From Segnochrobactrum spirostomi (GTDB lineage Bacteria > Pseudomonadota > Alphaproteobacteria > Rhizobiales > Segnochrobactraceae), in NCBI RefSeq assembly GCF_009600605.1, contig NZ_VWNA01000001.1, positions 372,001 through 436,000 on the forward strand: 64,000 nucleotides of DNA, written 5' to 3'. The position numbers and the translations under genes were made by a program. The notes under the pieces are model-generated. The model saw only the letters and a program-made list of their open reading frames with translations. It had not been told where the DNA came from and ran no database searches. This document shows, in pieces, positions 54,379 through 63,120 of this stretch. Within the stretch, counting starts at the first letter, position 1, and each line of letters opens with the position of its first letter.

Positions 54379-55398
54379 CTATCGGTTGATCGTCGAGCCG
54401 ATGTGGGCCACGACGAGCCCGAACATACCCGCGAGCATCAAGACGAGCGACGGCAGGACAAAGCCGCCACGAAGCACGAGCACCATGCCGAGCAGGCCGA
54501 GCAGGATCGACCCGACGATCACCGCGCTCGACGCGACCCTGCCGAACGCGGGGCGCCGGCCGGCGCCGGCGCGCACCGCAAGCGCGGTCGCGGCCCCCGG
54601 CTTCGTCAGGGTCGGCTCGACGCGCACGAGGACGGCCCCGCCGACCGGGGCCGGCGTTGCGGGCTCGGATATCCCCGCGCCACGCACCCAGAATTGATCC
54701 GCGGACAGGCGCGCCAGGCCGCGCGCCTCGGCGCCGTTCGGCGCGAGACCGACGAGGCCGGCGGCGACCCCACGGTCGCGGCTCGATCCAACCCGGCCGA
54801 CCAACCACGTGGCGATCCGCTCGGCCGCGCCCTCGTAGAGTTTGGCGGGGTGGGCGGTCGCGAGAATGGCGCCTATGCCGCGCGGCGGGCCTTGGGCGAG
54901 GAGCGAGACGATCGGCTCGAGACTGGCCGCGTGACCGCCGCGCGGCGCATAGAGATGCGCCTCGTCGATGAAGACGACGATCGGGCGCCAGCTCGACCGT
55001 GGCAAATCCAGAAGAGCCAGAATGAAGCGCGCGATGAACGCCGTGCGCTCGGCCGCAGGCAGCGCGTGGATTTGCAAGATCGCGCTCTTGCCCGCGCGCA
55101 GCACCTCTTCGAGGATCGAGTCCGGGCGCATGCGCAGCGGGATCTGCGCATAATCCCCGCCGACGATCATGTAAGGGAACGCTTCGGCGAGGGTGTGAAA
55201 TGCGTTCTCCACGTCGAAGACGAACTGGAGCGGGTCCTGGGGACGTCCCGCGTGCGCGCATTCGAGGATCTTCCGGGCCGCGAGGCCCCGGCCTGGTCCG
55301 CTTTCATCGACGATGCCGATCGCAACGCCGCGCGCCGGGTCAAATTCGAAGGGGACCGAGCGGGCGTCCGCGACGATCCGTGCAAAAGGCCTGGTCAT
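54379..55398 (-). CDS. HerA/DUF87-like ATP-binding protein with degraded P-loop and C-terminal membrane helices
   Basis: 339 residues. Walker B is intact (PIVVFIDEAHLYAPRG, about 139-154), and FDVENAFHTLAEAFPYMIVG resembles the DPEGEY-like strand of HerA proteins. The expected P-loop (consensus GxSGSGKS) instead reads DESGPGRG (about 31-38), with Lys and Ser/Thr lost. Two hydrophobic segments at about 285-335 suggest a membrane anchor. ATG 55398 is used; ATG 55473 would add 25 residues. It may bind nucleotide weakly or not at all. Close relatives exist, but the role is unknown. Confidence 0.65.
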   Translation of the reverse strand: MTRPFARIVADARSVPFEFDPARGVAIGIVDESGPGRGLAARKILECAHAGRPQDPLQFVFDVENAFHTLAEAFPYMIVGGDYAQIPLRMRPDSILEEVLRAGKSAILQIHALPAAERTAFIARFILALLDLPRSSWRPIVVFIDEAHLYAPRGGHAASLEPIVSLLAQGPPRGIGAILATAHPAKLYEGAAERIATWLVGRVGSSRDRGVAAGLVGLAPNGAEARGLARLSADQFWVRGAGISEPATPAPVGGAVLVRVEPTLTKPGAATALAVRAGAGRRPAFGRVASSAVIVGSILLGLLGMVLVLRGGFVLPSLVLMLAGMFGLVVAHIGSTINR

Positions 55399-55515
55399 GA
55401 ACGCGCCCGTTCCCTCCGTGCCGGTCAGCACCGCGTCGCCCAGCTTAGCCGAGCGCCTCATCCGCCGCATCAAGAGCGAGCCGCCGCCCCACGCACCGGC
55501 CCGGCGGGCTTGTGC

Positions 55516-56052
55516 CTACTTCGACTGGAGCGTCGCCACGGCCTTGTCGATCGCCTTCGGCGTGAAGGTCCCGACCTGCGTGTACATGGTCTCGTAGACG
55601 GCCATCGGCTTGCCGTAGGCGTCCTCGATTTCCTCCGGCTTGCCGGTCGCATAGTCGCCGAGCACGAACACCTTGCCCTTCGCCTCGGGGAACATCGCGA
55701 CAAGCCGGTCGCGGTGGCCGGCCGTCATGGTCAGGATGAGGTCGGCGTGGCGCACATCGTTGATCGTGACCTGCTGCGCCGTGTGGTGGGAGACGTCCAT
55801 GCCGTCCTTCGCCAGCAGCACGGCGGCATTCGGCTCCGGCGTCACGTTGAAGGGGTTGAGATCAACAGCGCGGGAGATGACGACGACGTCGAGATGCTTC
55901 GCGGCGATGTATTTGTCGGCGATCGCTTCCGCGGTGACGCTGCGGCCGGTGTTGCCGGTATCGACGAAGGCGATCTTCACCGGCCCCGCGGCGAAGGCGA
56001 CCGTGCTCGCGCAAACGGTGAGGACAAGACCCAGAACAGCCGACTTCGACAT
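55516..56052 (-). CDS. Exported low-molecular-weight phosphatase-like protein lacking the catalytic cysteine
   Basis: 178 residues: a signal peptide ending about AFA at 21, then an LMW-PTP/arsenate-reductase fold. The phosphate-binding loop (normally VCxGNxCRS) reads FVDTGNTGRSVTAEAIA, so the nucleophile Cys is Asp31 while Arg37 and Ser38 remain. The acid-loop region IEDAYGKPMAVYETM is still present. Cysteine chemistry is therefore impossible; it may be a pseudophosphatase, phosphate-binding protein or use another mechanism. It stands alone on the minus strand, upstream of the HerA-like gene. Confidence 0.75.
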   Translation of the reverse strand: MSKSAVLGLVLTVCASTVAFAAGPVKIAFVDTGNTGRSVTAEAIADKYIAAKHLDVVVISRAVDLNPFNVTPEPNAAVLLAKDGMDVSHHTAQQVTINDVRHADLILTMTAGHRDRLVAMFPEAKGKVFVLGDYATGKPEEIEDAYGKPMAVYETMYTQVGTFTPKAIDKAVATLQSK

Positions 56053-56180
56053 CGCCGAACGTCCCTCTTGGAGAAAGACGGAAGGCTTAAGCGGCCATTG
56101 TTACAAGGGCATGGACATTGGGGCATGGAGATCGGACGAAGCCCCGACGCCGTGTGGGCACCACCGCCTGCTCGACCGCG

Positions 56181-56573
56181 TCAGTCCTCGAACCGGCCTG
56201 TCCCCTCGCGGTCGCGTTCGTAGAGTTTGGTGCCGGGAAAGGGCGGCAGCCAGGATTCGCGGCGGATGACCCAGCTCTCGTAGGTCGGCGCGAACTGATC
56301 GGTCTTGTCGAGGGAGCCGAGATAGATCTCGACCTCGTCGCCGCTCACCGCGAACACCGACGCGCCGCAGCGCGGACAGAAATGCCGCCCCGCATAATCG
56401 CGCGTCTCGCCGTCGATGGAGACCGCCGTCTTCGGAAAGATCGCCGAGGCATGAAACAGCGCGCCGTGATGCTTGCGGCATTCGAAGCAATGACAGACCC
56501 CGACCCGATAGGGGCGCCCCGTCGCCACGAAGGTGACGTCGCCGCACACGCATCCGCCGCTATAGCGCTCCAT
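56181..56573 (-). CDS. GFA-family protein (glutathione-dependent formaldehyde-activating type, CENP-V)
   Basis: 130 residues with two zinc sites: GGCVCGDVTF (8-10) with CHCFECRKHHG (about 27-37), and HFCPRCGASVF (about 65-75). These match the GFA/CENP-V fold. The name comes from a family member thought to promote S-hydroxymethylglutathione formation; most members have no known substrate. ATG 56573 is used. Confidence 0.85.
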   Translation of the reverse strand: MERYSGGCVCGDVTFVATGRPYRVGVCHCFECRKHHGALFHASAIFPKTAVSIDGETRDYAGRHFCPRCGASVFAVSGDEVEIYLGSLDKTDQFAPTYESWVIRRESWLPPFPGTKLYERDREGTGRFED

Positions 56574-56751
56574 GGAAGGGCCTCCCGCAAGGACACGAAC
56601 AATACCACCCACACGGGGAAAGATCGGCGAGCGGAGAGAACATCGCAAGCAAGGCGACGCCGAGGACGGATGGATCAGGCATCAAAGAGACGATCGCCCG
56701 CGGCGCGAAATCGCGGCACGTCAGGACGGATCATAAGGCCTGCAAGAGAAA

Positions 56752-56827
56752 TGGCGCTCCCTAGGGGACTCGAACCCCTGTTTTCGCCGTGAGAGGGCGA
56801 CGTCCTAGACCGCTAGACGAAGGGAGC
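56752..56827 (-). tRNA. tRNA-Glu (anticodon CTC), CCA encoded
   Basis: 76 nt on the minus strand. The acceptor stem GCTCCCT pairs with AGGGAGC, followed by G and an encoded CCA. The anticodon arm is TCGCC-CTCTCAC-GGCGA with anticodon CTC, which reads GAG. The T-arm AGGGGTTCGAGTCCCCT is canonical, and the D-arm carries CTAGCGGTCTAG. Confidence 0.95.
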
Positions 56828-57143
56828 AGGCGAGAGCGGCGTGCGCTCTCGTGGACGGCCGTGTCTCTACCCGCTCGGCCGGCGGCTGGCAAGAGCGATG
56901 TGCCGGTTTTTCGCCGCGACAGGATTTATCCACCGCCTGCTCCCCCGGCGACGCCCTCCCCGCCGCTCGGCGGCGGCCCTCGGCTGAAGGGCGGGGCCGC
57001 CGCGACGAACCGAACCGTTCGGCCCGATCCCAGCCGTGGATCAGGGACGGGCGAGGGTCAGGGGCAAGATAGGGTCAGGGATGAGAACGGGTCTGGGGCA
57101 AGAACGGGTCGGCGAATGGGCCCGGGAGCGGCGGCAAAGACGC

Positions 57144-58526
57144 CTACGGGAACGTCAGCGTGAAGCGGAACAGGCCGTCGTCCGAGCAGGTCGCCTCCGC
57201 TCGGCCGCCGTGCAGGACCATGATGGCCTGCACGATCGCGAGGCCGAGGCCGTTCGATTCCGTGGCGTCGTTGCGGGCGGGATCGACCCGGTAGAACCGG
57301 TCGAAGACCCGGGCGAGCTGCTCCCCAGACAAGGGATGCCCGTGGTTCTCGACGACGACGCGGGCGCCGCCGCCATCGGCCGTGCCGACGACCCGCACGA
57401 GGCTCCCCGTGGTGCCGTGGCGGACCGCGTTCACGACGAGATTGCCGACGGCTCGGCGAAAAAGTTCGGCATTGGCCGTGATTGTACCGTCGGCCTCGAC
57501 CGCGAAGCGGATGCCGCGCTCCGCGGCGGGCCCTTCGAAATAATCGGTGATCCGCTCGAGCTCGACGGCGAGCGAGAGCTCGCTGCGATCGAGGTCGGCG
57601 GCGGCGTTGTCGGCACGGGCCAGAAACAGGATGTTGTCGCTGAGGCGCCGCAGCCGTTCGAGCTCTTCGAGGTTCGATTCGAGGACCTCGCGATAATCCT
57701 CCCCCGCCCGCGGCTGGCCGAGCGCGACCTGGGTCTGGCCAATCAGGACGCCGAGCGGCGTGCGGATCTCGTGGGCGAGATCGGCGGAGAATTGCGACAG
57801 CCGCTGATAGCCGGCGGCGAGCCGGTCGAGCATGGCGTTGATCGCCTCGGCGAGACCGGCGAGTTCGGCCGGCGCCGCGGCGACGTCGAAGCGCAGATCC
57901 ATCCGCCCCGGGGCGATCTCTTCGGCGCGCGCCGCCATCCGGCGCAAGGGACGCATGCCCCGGCGCAGCGCGACGAAGGTGAGGAGCGACGCGGCTGCGA
58001 CGGCGAGCGCGGTCACCAGCACAATCTGCCGGCGCAGCGCGTCGAGCATCACGGCTTCGCCGCTCATCGGATGGCCAACCAGGATCTCGACCGGGCTCCC
58101 GTCCGCCGCCGCGCGCACGATCGTCGACGCCCATACGACCGCGAGTCCGTCGGGCGTGACGGTCCGCTGCGGCACCTCCGGCGCGCCCCGCTCTTCCGGC
58201 CGGATCGGCGGCAGCGGCAGGTGATCCGGATTGACCTCGACGAGAACGCCGCCGTCGGGCTTGCGGAACACAAGCACGTCCTGCTCGGCGCCGAGCATGT
58301 TGGCGATCAGGAGCGGCCGATCGCGGAGTTGGTCGGCCGAATACATCTCGTGGATCAGGCGGCCGAAATAGGCGGCGCGGCCCACCACCATCGTCTCGAC
58401 CCGGCGGTCCATGGCAAAGCGGACCGAATAATCGAGCGAAAGCCCGAACACGACCATCACGGTCGAGATGATGAGCGCACAGGCCGCCGCCGCCCTGAGC
58501 GTGAGCGAGGAGTGGGCGCCGATCAT
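57144..58526 (-). CDS. Sensor histidine kinase (CusS/heavy-metal or HprS type)
   Basis: 460 residues: two membrane helices (about 14-35 and 168-190) with a periplasmic sensor of about 130 residues between them, a HAMP segment (RPLRRMAARAEEIAPGRMDL), H-box LAHEIRTPLGVLIG (about 250), N-box AVGNLVVNAVRHG and G-box NGLGLAIVQAIM. Its start overlaps the response regulator stop (TGATG), so translation is coupled. Relatives sense copper or silver, or reactive chlorine species. Confidence 0.9.
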   Translation of the reverse strand: MIGAHSSLTLRAAAACALIISTVMVVFGLSLDYSVRFAMDRRVETMVVGRAAYFGRLIHEMYSADQLRDRPLLIANMLGAEQDVLVFRKPDGGVLVEVNPDHLPLPPIRPEERGAPEVPQRTVTPDGLAVVWASTIVRAAADGSPVEILVGHPMSGEAVMLDALRRQIVLVTALAVAAASLLTFVALRRGMRPLRRMAARAEEIAPGRMDLRFDVAAAPAELAGLAEAINAMLDRLAAGYQRLSQFSADLAHEIRTPLGVLIGQTQVALGQPRAGEDYREVLESNLEELERLRRLSDNILFLARADNAAADLDRSELSLAVELERITDYFEGPAAERGIRFAVEADGTITANAELFRRAVGNLVVNAVRHGTTGSLVRVVGTADGGGARVVVENHGHPLSGEQLARVFDRFYRVDPARNDATESNGLGLAIVQAIMVLHGGRAEATCSDDGLFRFTLTFP

Positions 58527-59197
58527 CACGGGTCCACGCTGAGCGAGTAGCCGACACTGCGGACGGTTGCGATCAGCTTGCGTTCGAAGGGTGCGTCGAC
58601 CTTGGCGCGCAGCCGTTTGACCGCGACGTCGACGACGTTGGTGTCGCTGTCGAAGTTCATGTCCCAGACTTCGGATGCGATCTGGGTGCGCGTGAGCACC
58701 TCGCCCTGCCGCCGCAGCAGCAGGTGCAGCAGCATGAATTCCTTGTTGGTCAGCGGGATCTCGACGCCATCCCGCGTCACCTTGCGGCGCACCACGTCGA
58801 GGCGCAGGTCGGCGACCTCGAAGACCTCGATTTCCCGGGTCGATCCGCGCCTGAGGATGGTGCGGATGCGCAGTTCGAGCTCCACGAACGAGAACGGCTT
58901 GACGAGATAATCGTCCGCCCCGAGGCGCAGGCCGCGGATACGGTCGTTCACCTCGTCGCGGGCCGAGAGGAAGATGATCGGCACGTCGCGTTTGGCGCGA
59001 AGCTGACGGATCACCTCCCAGCCGTCGAGGCCGGGCAGCATGACGTCGAGCACCACGAGTTCGTAATCCTGCTCGAGCGCCCGGTAGAGGCCGTCGACGC
59101 CGTCGCGCGCGATATCGACCACGTAGCCGTGTTCCTTGAGACCCTTGCGCAGATAGTCTCCGGTCTTCGGATCGTCTTCGATGATGAGGATGGTCAC
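58526..59197 (-). CDS. OmpR-type response regulator (CusR/CopR/HprR family)
   Basis: 223 residues from a GTG at 59197. Receiver domain with ILIIEDDPKTG, phosphorylation site in YELVVLDVMLPGLDGW and LVKPFSF; C-terminal winged helix including PLTNKEFMLLHLLLRRQG and VDVAVKRLRAKVD, of the CusR type. It is coupled to the kinase. The divergent gap to the next operon holds ATGACAGATTTGTCAT, close to the CusR/HprR recognition sequence. Confidence 0.9.
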   Translation of the reverse strand: MTILIIEDDPKTGDYLRKGLKEHGYVVDIARDGVDGLYRALEQDYELVVLDVMLPGLDGWEVIRQLRAKRDVPIIFLSARDEVNDRIRGLRLGADDYLVKPFSFVELELRIRTILRRGSTREIEVFEVADLRLDVVRRKVTRDGVEIPLTNKEFMLLHLLLRRQGEVLTRTQIASEVWDMNFDSDTNVVDVAVKRLRAKVDAPFERKLIATVRSVGYSLSVDP

Positions 59198-59259
59198 GGC
59201 CTCGGCTCCACAACCCGCCACGATTGACCGACGGAAAGGGTCTCCTCGCTGACCGGAGC

Positions 59260-59275
59260 ATGACAGATTTGTCAT
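59260..59275. promoter_or_regulatory. CusR/HprR-like palindrome (response-regulator box)
   Basis: ATGACAGATTTGTCAT: inverted ATGACA / TGTCAT around GATT, in the 158 bp gap between the divergent response regulator and the exported protein gene. It closely matches the E. coli CusR box (ATGACAANNTTGTCAT). A half-site-like ATGTCAT occurs at about 59313. The site could regulate both directions. Confidence 0.65.
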
Positions 59276-59355
59276 TCGCCGGTCATCGGGCCCGCCCCTC
59301 CCCGCCGCCTAATGTCATCTCCGCCGCTTCGAGAGCGACGCAATGCGAGGATGAC

Positions 59356-59976
59356 ATGATGAACGCGTTCAAGTTGGCCCTGAGCGGGGCCGTAATCGCC
59401 ATGACGATCGCCGGCGGGACGATGGCGGCCTCGGCGGAGCAGGCGATCCCGAGCCGGGTTCGCGGCACGATCACCGCCGTGAGCCCCGACAGCCTCGAGG
59501 TCCACACCCGAGACGGCAAGGACGTCCAAGTGGCGCTCACGAAGGAGACGTCGGTGGCCGCGATCGAGCTAACGACCCTCGATGCCATCAAGCCAGACAG
59601 CTATATCGGCACCGCGGCCGCCCCGCAGCCCGATGGTTCGCTGAAGGCCCTCGAGGTCCACATCTTCCCCGCCTCCATGCGCGGCGCCGGGGAAGGCACC
59701 CGTCCCTGGGATCTGACGCCCAACAGCACGATGACGAACGGCGCCGTCGGCAGCATCGTCGGCAGCGACGGCCGCACGCTGACGGTCAAATATCAGAACG
59801 GGGAGAAGAAGGTCTTCGTCCCGGCCGACGTGCCGATCGTGTCCATCGTCCCGGCCGACCGCACCCTCCTCAAGGCCGGCGTGAAGGCGGTCCTGCTCGC
59901 CACGAAGAACGCCGACGGCTCGCTCGTCGCCCGATCGGTCAGCGTCGGCACCAACGGTGCCGCCCCGCCGATGTGA
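59356..59976 (+). CDS. Exported hypothetical protein, DUF5666-like
   Basis: 206 residues: a signal peptide ending about ASA, then beta-rich sequence, with VRGTITAVSPDSLEVHTRDG at about 31-50 and a second similar unit, AVGSIVGSDGRTLTVKYQNG, near 130. The two look like repeated OB/barrel domains. GCGAGGA precedes the start. It is first gene of an operon with a cytochrome b and a molybdoenzyme, opposite a two-component system. The function is unknown; it may bind a metal or the molybdoenzyme. Confidence 0.75.
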   Translation: MMNAFKLALSGAVIAMTIAGGTMAASAEQAIPSRVRGTITAVSPDSLEVHTRDGKDVQVALTKETSVAAIELTTLDAIKPDSYIGTAAAPQPDGSLKALEVHIFPASMRGAGEGTRPWDLTPNSTMTNGAVGSIVGSDGRTLTVKYQNGEKKVFVPADVPIVSIVPADRTLLKAGVKAVLLATKNADGSLVARSVSVGTNGAAPPM

Positions 59977-59986
59977 GGGCGCATCG

Positions 59987-60625
59987 ATGAGCCGTCACGC
60001 CGACACGGGACGCACCGCCGGGCTTTCGCCGGCGGTGCGGATCACCCACTGGGTCAACCTCGTCGCCATGGTCTCAATGGTGATGAGCGGCCTCGGAATC
60101 TACAACGCCTATCCGATCCTACCCTTCCATTTCCCGGCTTGGGCGACGCTCGGCGGATGGCTCGGCGGATCGACGATCTGGCATTTCGCCGCCATGTGGC
60201 TGCTCGTTGCAAACGCCGCGATCTATCTCGGCTACGGGCTCCTCAGCGGCACCCTGCGGCGCCGCCTGTTCCCGATCCGCCTCGCAGACGGCCTCGAAGA
60301 CCTCAAGCTGGCGCTGACATTCCGCCTGAAGCACGACGGCGGCGGCTACAACACCATTCAGAAGGCCCTCTATGTGGGCGTCCTCGGGGCCGGCGTCCTC
60401 ATGGTCGCCTCGGGCCTCGCCATCTGGAAGCCGGTCCAGTTCGCCTGGCTGACCGCCCTGTTCGGCGGCTTCGCGACCGCCCGCATCGTCCATTTCGCCG
60501 GCATGAGCGCCATCGTCGCCTTCACCGTCGTCCATGTTGCCATGGTGGCGATCGTCCCGAGCACGCTCCGCACCATGACGATCGGCGCACCGCGCCCGAA
60601 AGACGGGGAGACCAAAGATGAGTGA
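59987..60625 (+). CDS. Cytochrome b/b6-domain membrane protein (b561-like)
   Basis: 212 residues with four membrane helices and haem-ligand candidate histidines in VRITHWVNLVAM, STIWHFAAMWLL, IVHFAGMSAI and TVVHVAMVAI. It should hand electrons from the quinone pool to the molybdoenzyme encoded next; the two genes overlap by 8 bp. The pairing resembles MsrQ with MsrP, but this protein belongs to the b561-type family, not the ferric-reductase-like MsrQ family. Confidence 0.85.
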   Translation: MSRHADTGRTAGLSPAVRITHWVNLVAMVSMVMSGLGIYNAYPILPFHFPAWATLGGWLGGSTIWHFAAMWLLVANAAIYLGYGLLSGTLRRRLFPIRLADGLEDLKLALTFRLKHDGGGYNTIQKALYVGVLGAGVLMVASGLAIWKPVQFAWLTALFGGFATARIVHFAGMSAIVAFTVVHVAMVAIVPSTLRTMTIGAPRPKDGETKDE

Positions 60626-61427
60626 CGAAACCATGCCTCCCTCGCGCGCAGCAGCCAGCCAACCCAGGCCGAGACGGCGCGTCGCCGCGGGCCTCGATGC
60701 GAAAGACCACCGGACGGGTCTGCGCAACCTCGAGCGCCGGCTTTTTCTGCGTTCGTCCCTCTCGCTTGGGGCCGTCGCCCTGCTGTCCGGCTGCAACCTT
60801 CAGGACGGCGATACGGTCGACAAAGTCTTGTGGGCAATGTCGCGCTGGAACGACCGCGTGCAGGCGTGGCTGTTCGATCCTGCGCGGCTTGCCCCGACCT
60901 ACACCGCGGCGGACATCACGAACCCGTTTCCCTTCAACGCCTTCTATCCGATCGACGACGTCCCCGACGTCGACCCATCGGACTTCCGGCTCCAGGTCTC
61001 CGGTCGGGTCGAATCGAAACGGCCCTGGAGTCTCGCGGATTTGCGGACGCTCCCCCAAACGAGCCAGATCACGCGGCACGTCTGCATCGAGGGCTGGAGC
61101 GCCATCGGCGAATGGGGCGGCGTGCCGTTCCGGACCTTCCTCGAGCGCATCGGCGCCGACCTCACCGCGCGCTATGTCGGGTTCAAGTGCGCCGACCGCT
61201 ATTATACGAGCCTCGACATGCCGACCGCGCTGCACCCGCAGACGCAGCTCACGCTCGATTTCGGCCGCGCGGTGCTGCCCGCAGAATACGGCTTTCCCCT
61301 GAAGCTGCGTGTCCCCACCAAGCTCGGCTTTAAAAATCCGAAATATATCGCCGAGATCTTCGTCACCAACGACTATCCGGGCGGCTACTGGGAAGACCAG
61401 GGCTACAACTGGTTCAGCGGGCTGTGA
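60618..61427 (+). CDS. Molybdopterin-dependent oxidoreductase, sulfite oxidase family
   Basis: 269 residues. A twin-arginine leader (LERRLFLRSSLSLGAVALLS, then GC, which is lipobox-like) indicates folded export with cofactor. The Mo-ligand region RHVCIEGWSAIGEWGGVPF (about 153-171) and YEGFPLKL-type C-terminal motifs (EYGFPLKLRVPTKLGFKNPK) match YedY/MsrP-like enzymes. It probably reduces an oxidised substrate such as methionine sulfoxide; the substrate is not proven. It overlaps the cytochrome b gene. Confidence 0.85.
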   Translation: MSDETMPPSRAAASQPRPRRRVAAGLDAKDHRTGLRNLERRLFLRSSLSLGAVALLSGCNLQDGDTVDKVLWAMSRWNDRVQAWLFDPARLAPTYTAADITNPFPFNAFYPIDDVPDVDPSDFRLQVSGRVESKRPWSLADLRTLPQTSQITRHVCIEGWSAIGEWGGVPFRTFLERIGADLTARYVGFKCADRYYTSLDMPTALHPQTQLTLDFGRAVLPAEYGFPLKLRVPTKLGFKNPKYIAEIFVTNDYPGGYWEDQGYNWFSGL

Positions 61428-61433
61428 TTTTCG

Positions 61434-61469
61434 GCTTTGCCGGCGCGCGCATAGGTGGCCCGGCAAAGC
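61434..61469. terminator. Candidate terminator after the molybdoenzyme operon
   Basis: GCTTTGCCGG (61434-61443) and CCGGCAAAGC (61460-61469), a perfect 10-bp stem with a 16-nt loop and no T-run. The following stretch to 61968 (about 500 bp) contains only short open frames with no recognisable protein pattern. Confidence 0.45.
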
Positions 61470-61968
61470 TCGAAGCCCATCGCATTCCGCCCGGCTTCGC
61501 CCGCGAGACCGAGTAGTTTCAACCAGTTCGCGGGGCTTTTGCGGCGATTGCGCGGCGACGTATCACGAATTCGTGAGGCCTTGCCCTTAGAGGGATTCTA
61601 TGGGCATGATTCAGTGCGCCAAAACGACACACAACAGGCGCACGCCGGCCGCGAAGGAACTCTCGGACGCCGGTTTTGTCGGCCCCTCGGCGAAGGTTCA
61701 GGGCCGACACGGCATTCGACCATCGAGACCGGCGATGATCGGCACGCGCCGTGCGGGGCCACTGGTCCCGACGGTCGCTGCTCAGGGAGCGACGCCATGA
61801 CGGAACCACGCTGCGCCTTGCGCGCGGGCGACTGTGTATTGTTGCCCACTTCGAACCGACCCGCCCCGACCTCGAGCTTGCACCGTCGTGCCGCGCGGTC
61901 CGTCTCGCCGGCACACATCTCGGTTATCCCCGGCGCCTCCGCCTCTCTGCCGATCGGTGGGTGCTGAG

Positions 61969-62265
61969 ATGGGCAAGCCAATGACGGTGAAGCGCGGCAA
62001 CCCTCTGCCCGCCGGGATTCGGACCGGTGAAACCCGCACCGGAGAGATCCGGCGCCCGCGGCTCTCCGATTACGAGCCGGTGCCGCCCCCGGTCGACTTC
62101 AACTTCGAGGAATGGCTCGCGGTCGCCCGCCGCCCGTCGGGCCGCGGCCGGCGCTGGCGCCATCCCCGGATCGCCCTCACCGGCTTTCTGATCGCCTGCC
62201 TCGGTGCCGCGATCGCCTCGGGATGGCTGGCGGTCGTGCTGGTGGACGCCACCCTCGGCCGCTGA
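61969..62265 (+). CDS. Small membrane-anchored hypothetical protein
   Basis: 98 residues from ATG 61969. A basic, Pro-rich N-terminal 65 residues (EIRRPRLSDYEPVPPPVDF, FEEWLAVARR) precede one C-terminal hydrophobic helix (LTGFLIACLGAAIASGWLAV). Acceptable composition and length, but no family recognised. It stands alone in a poorly coding stretch; treat it as probable rather than certain. Confidence 0.5.
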   Translation: MGKPMTVKRGNPLPAGIRTGETRTGEIRRPRLSDYEPVPPPVDFNFEEWLAVARRPSGRGRRWRHPRIALTGFLIACLGAAIASGWLAVVLVDATLGR

Positions 62266-62531
62266 TCGCGTCCGGCCCGGCCGCTTTCCGACCGATCTGC
62301 AACGGCGGCCGGTCATGGCCGCTGGATCAATCCGGTATGGCCGGGGACCGTCGTCCCTCAGCCGGCGGGGTGCAGCATGGGGGTTGGACAGGATCGCCGG
62401 CCATGCCGAAGCGGTCCGAACCGGGAATGGCCGGAGGAGGCCGTACCGAGTGCAGCCGCCTGGCCGAGTGTTCACCGCGGTTTCAGAATGATCGGCCTAT
62501 CTAAGTCCGGTTTGCACTTGGAGGCCGTGCC

Positions 62532-62777
62532 ATGAAGAAGTCCACTGTGATCGCCATTTGCGTCGGGACGATGATTCCGAGTGCGGCATGGGCGATGGCC
62601 AATCCCGCATCCGTGTTCTGCGGCAAAATGGGGGGCCACACGGTCAACGCAAAGCTGGCCGACGGCAGCGAGATCAGCCTGTGTTACTTGCCCGGCAACA
62701 AGATCGTCGAAGAATGGACCCTGTTCCGGATGTTCGACGGCAAGAAGCCGGCCCCTGGGCGAAATCCGTTCAAGTGA
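62532..62777 (+). CDS. Exported DUF333 protein
   Basis: 81 residues. Signal peptide MKKSTVIAICVGTMIPSAAW ending about AMA, then the DUF333 core: NPASVFCGKMGGHTVNAKLA and GSEISLCYLPGNKIVEEWTL. The conserved Cys pair and EEW motif are present. DUF333 proteins are small secreted or lipoprotein-like proteins of unknown function. TTGGAGG precedes the start. Confidence 0.85.
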   Translation: MKKSTVIAICVGTMIPSAAWAMANPASVFCGKMGGHTVNAKLADGSEISLCYLPGNKIVEEWTLFRMFDGKKPAPGRNPFK

Positions 62778-63120
62778 CGGCGAATCGCCGGCCGCCACGG
62801 CGGCGGCCGACCCGAGCGGGAAGGTCTCGTCGCGAACCGGATTCGCGCAGCCGTCCCCGCCGTTGCTATAGATGTCTCGGCAGCGTGATTTGACGAACCG
62901 CCCTGGAGGTGCCGATTTCCTGCGGGCCTGAGTTCCGGGGGCCTTGGGTTCGTCGAGTCGAGATGCCGCACGCGCGTTCGTTTCATCCTGTTGCGTCGAG
63001 TGTCACCGGCTTTCTAGCGCCCGGGCGTCCGAAGGCGCGCGCGACGTCGGCACCGTCTCCGACGCCCTCCCCTCCGTCTCGTCCGAACATCCAACGCCTT
63101 CGATCGATGGACGTTCAGCC

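Noticed and set aside
54379-56573. HerA-like gene and neighbours as a phage-defence island
   Set aside because: No nuclease, Sir2, transposase or integrase partner is present and the P-loop is degraded.
61455-61967. Open frame of about 170 codons after the molybdoenzyme operon
   Set aside because: Composition is unlike a protein and no ribosome site, signal or motif is visible; kept as an unexplained stretch.
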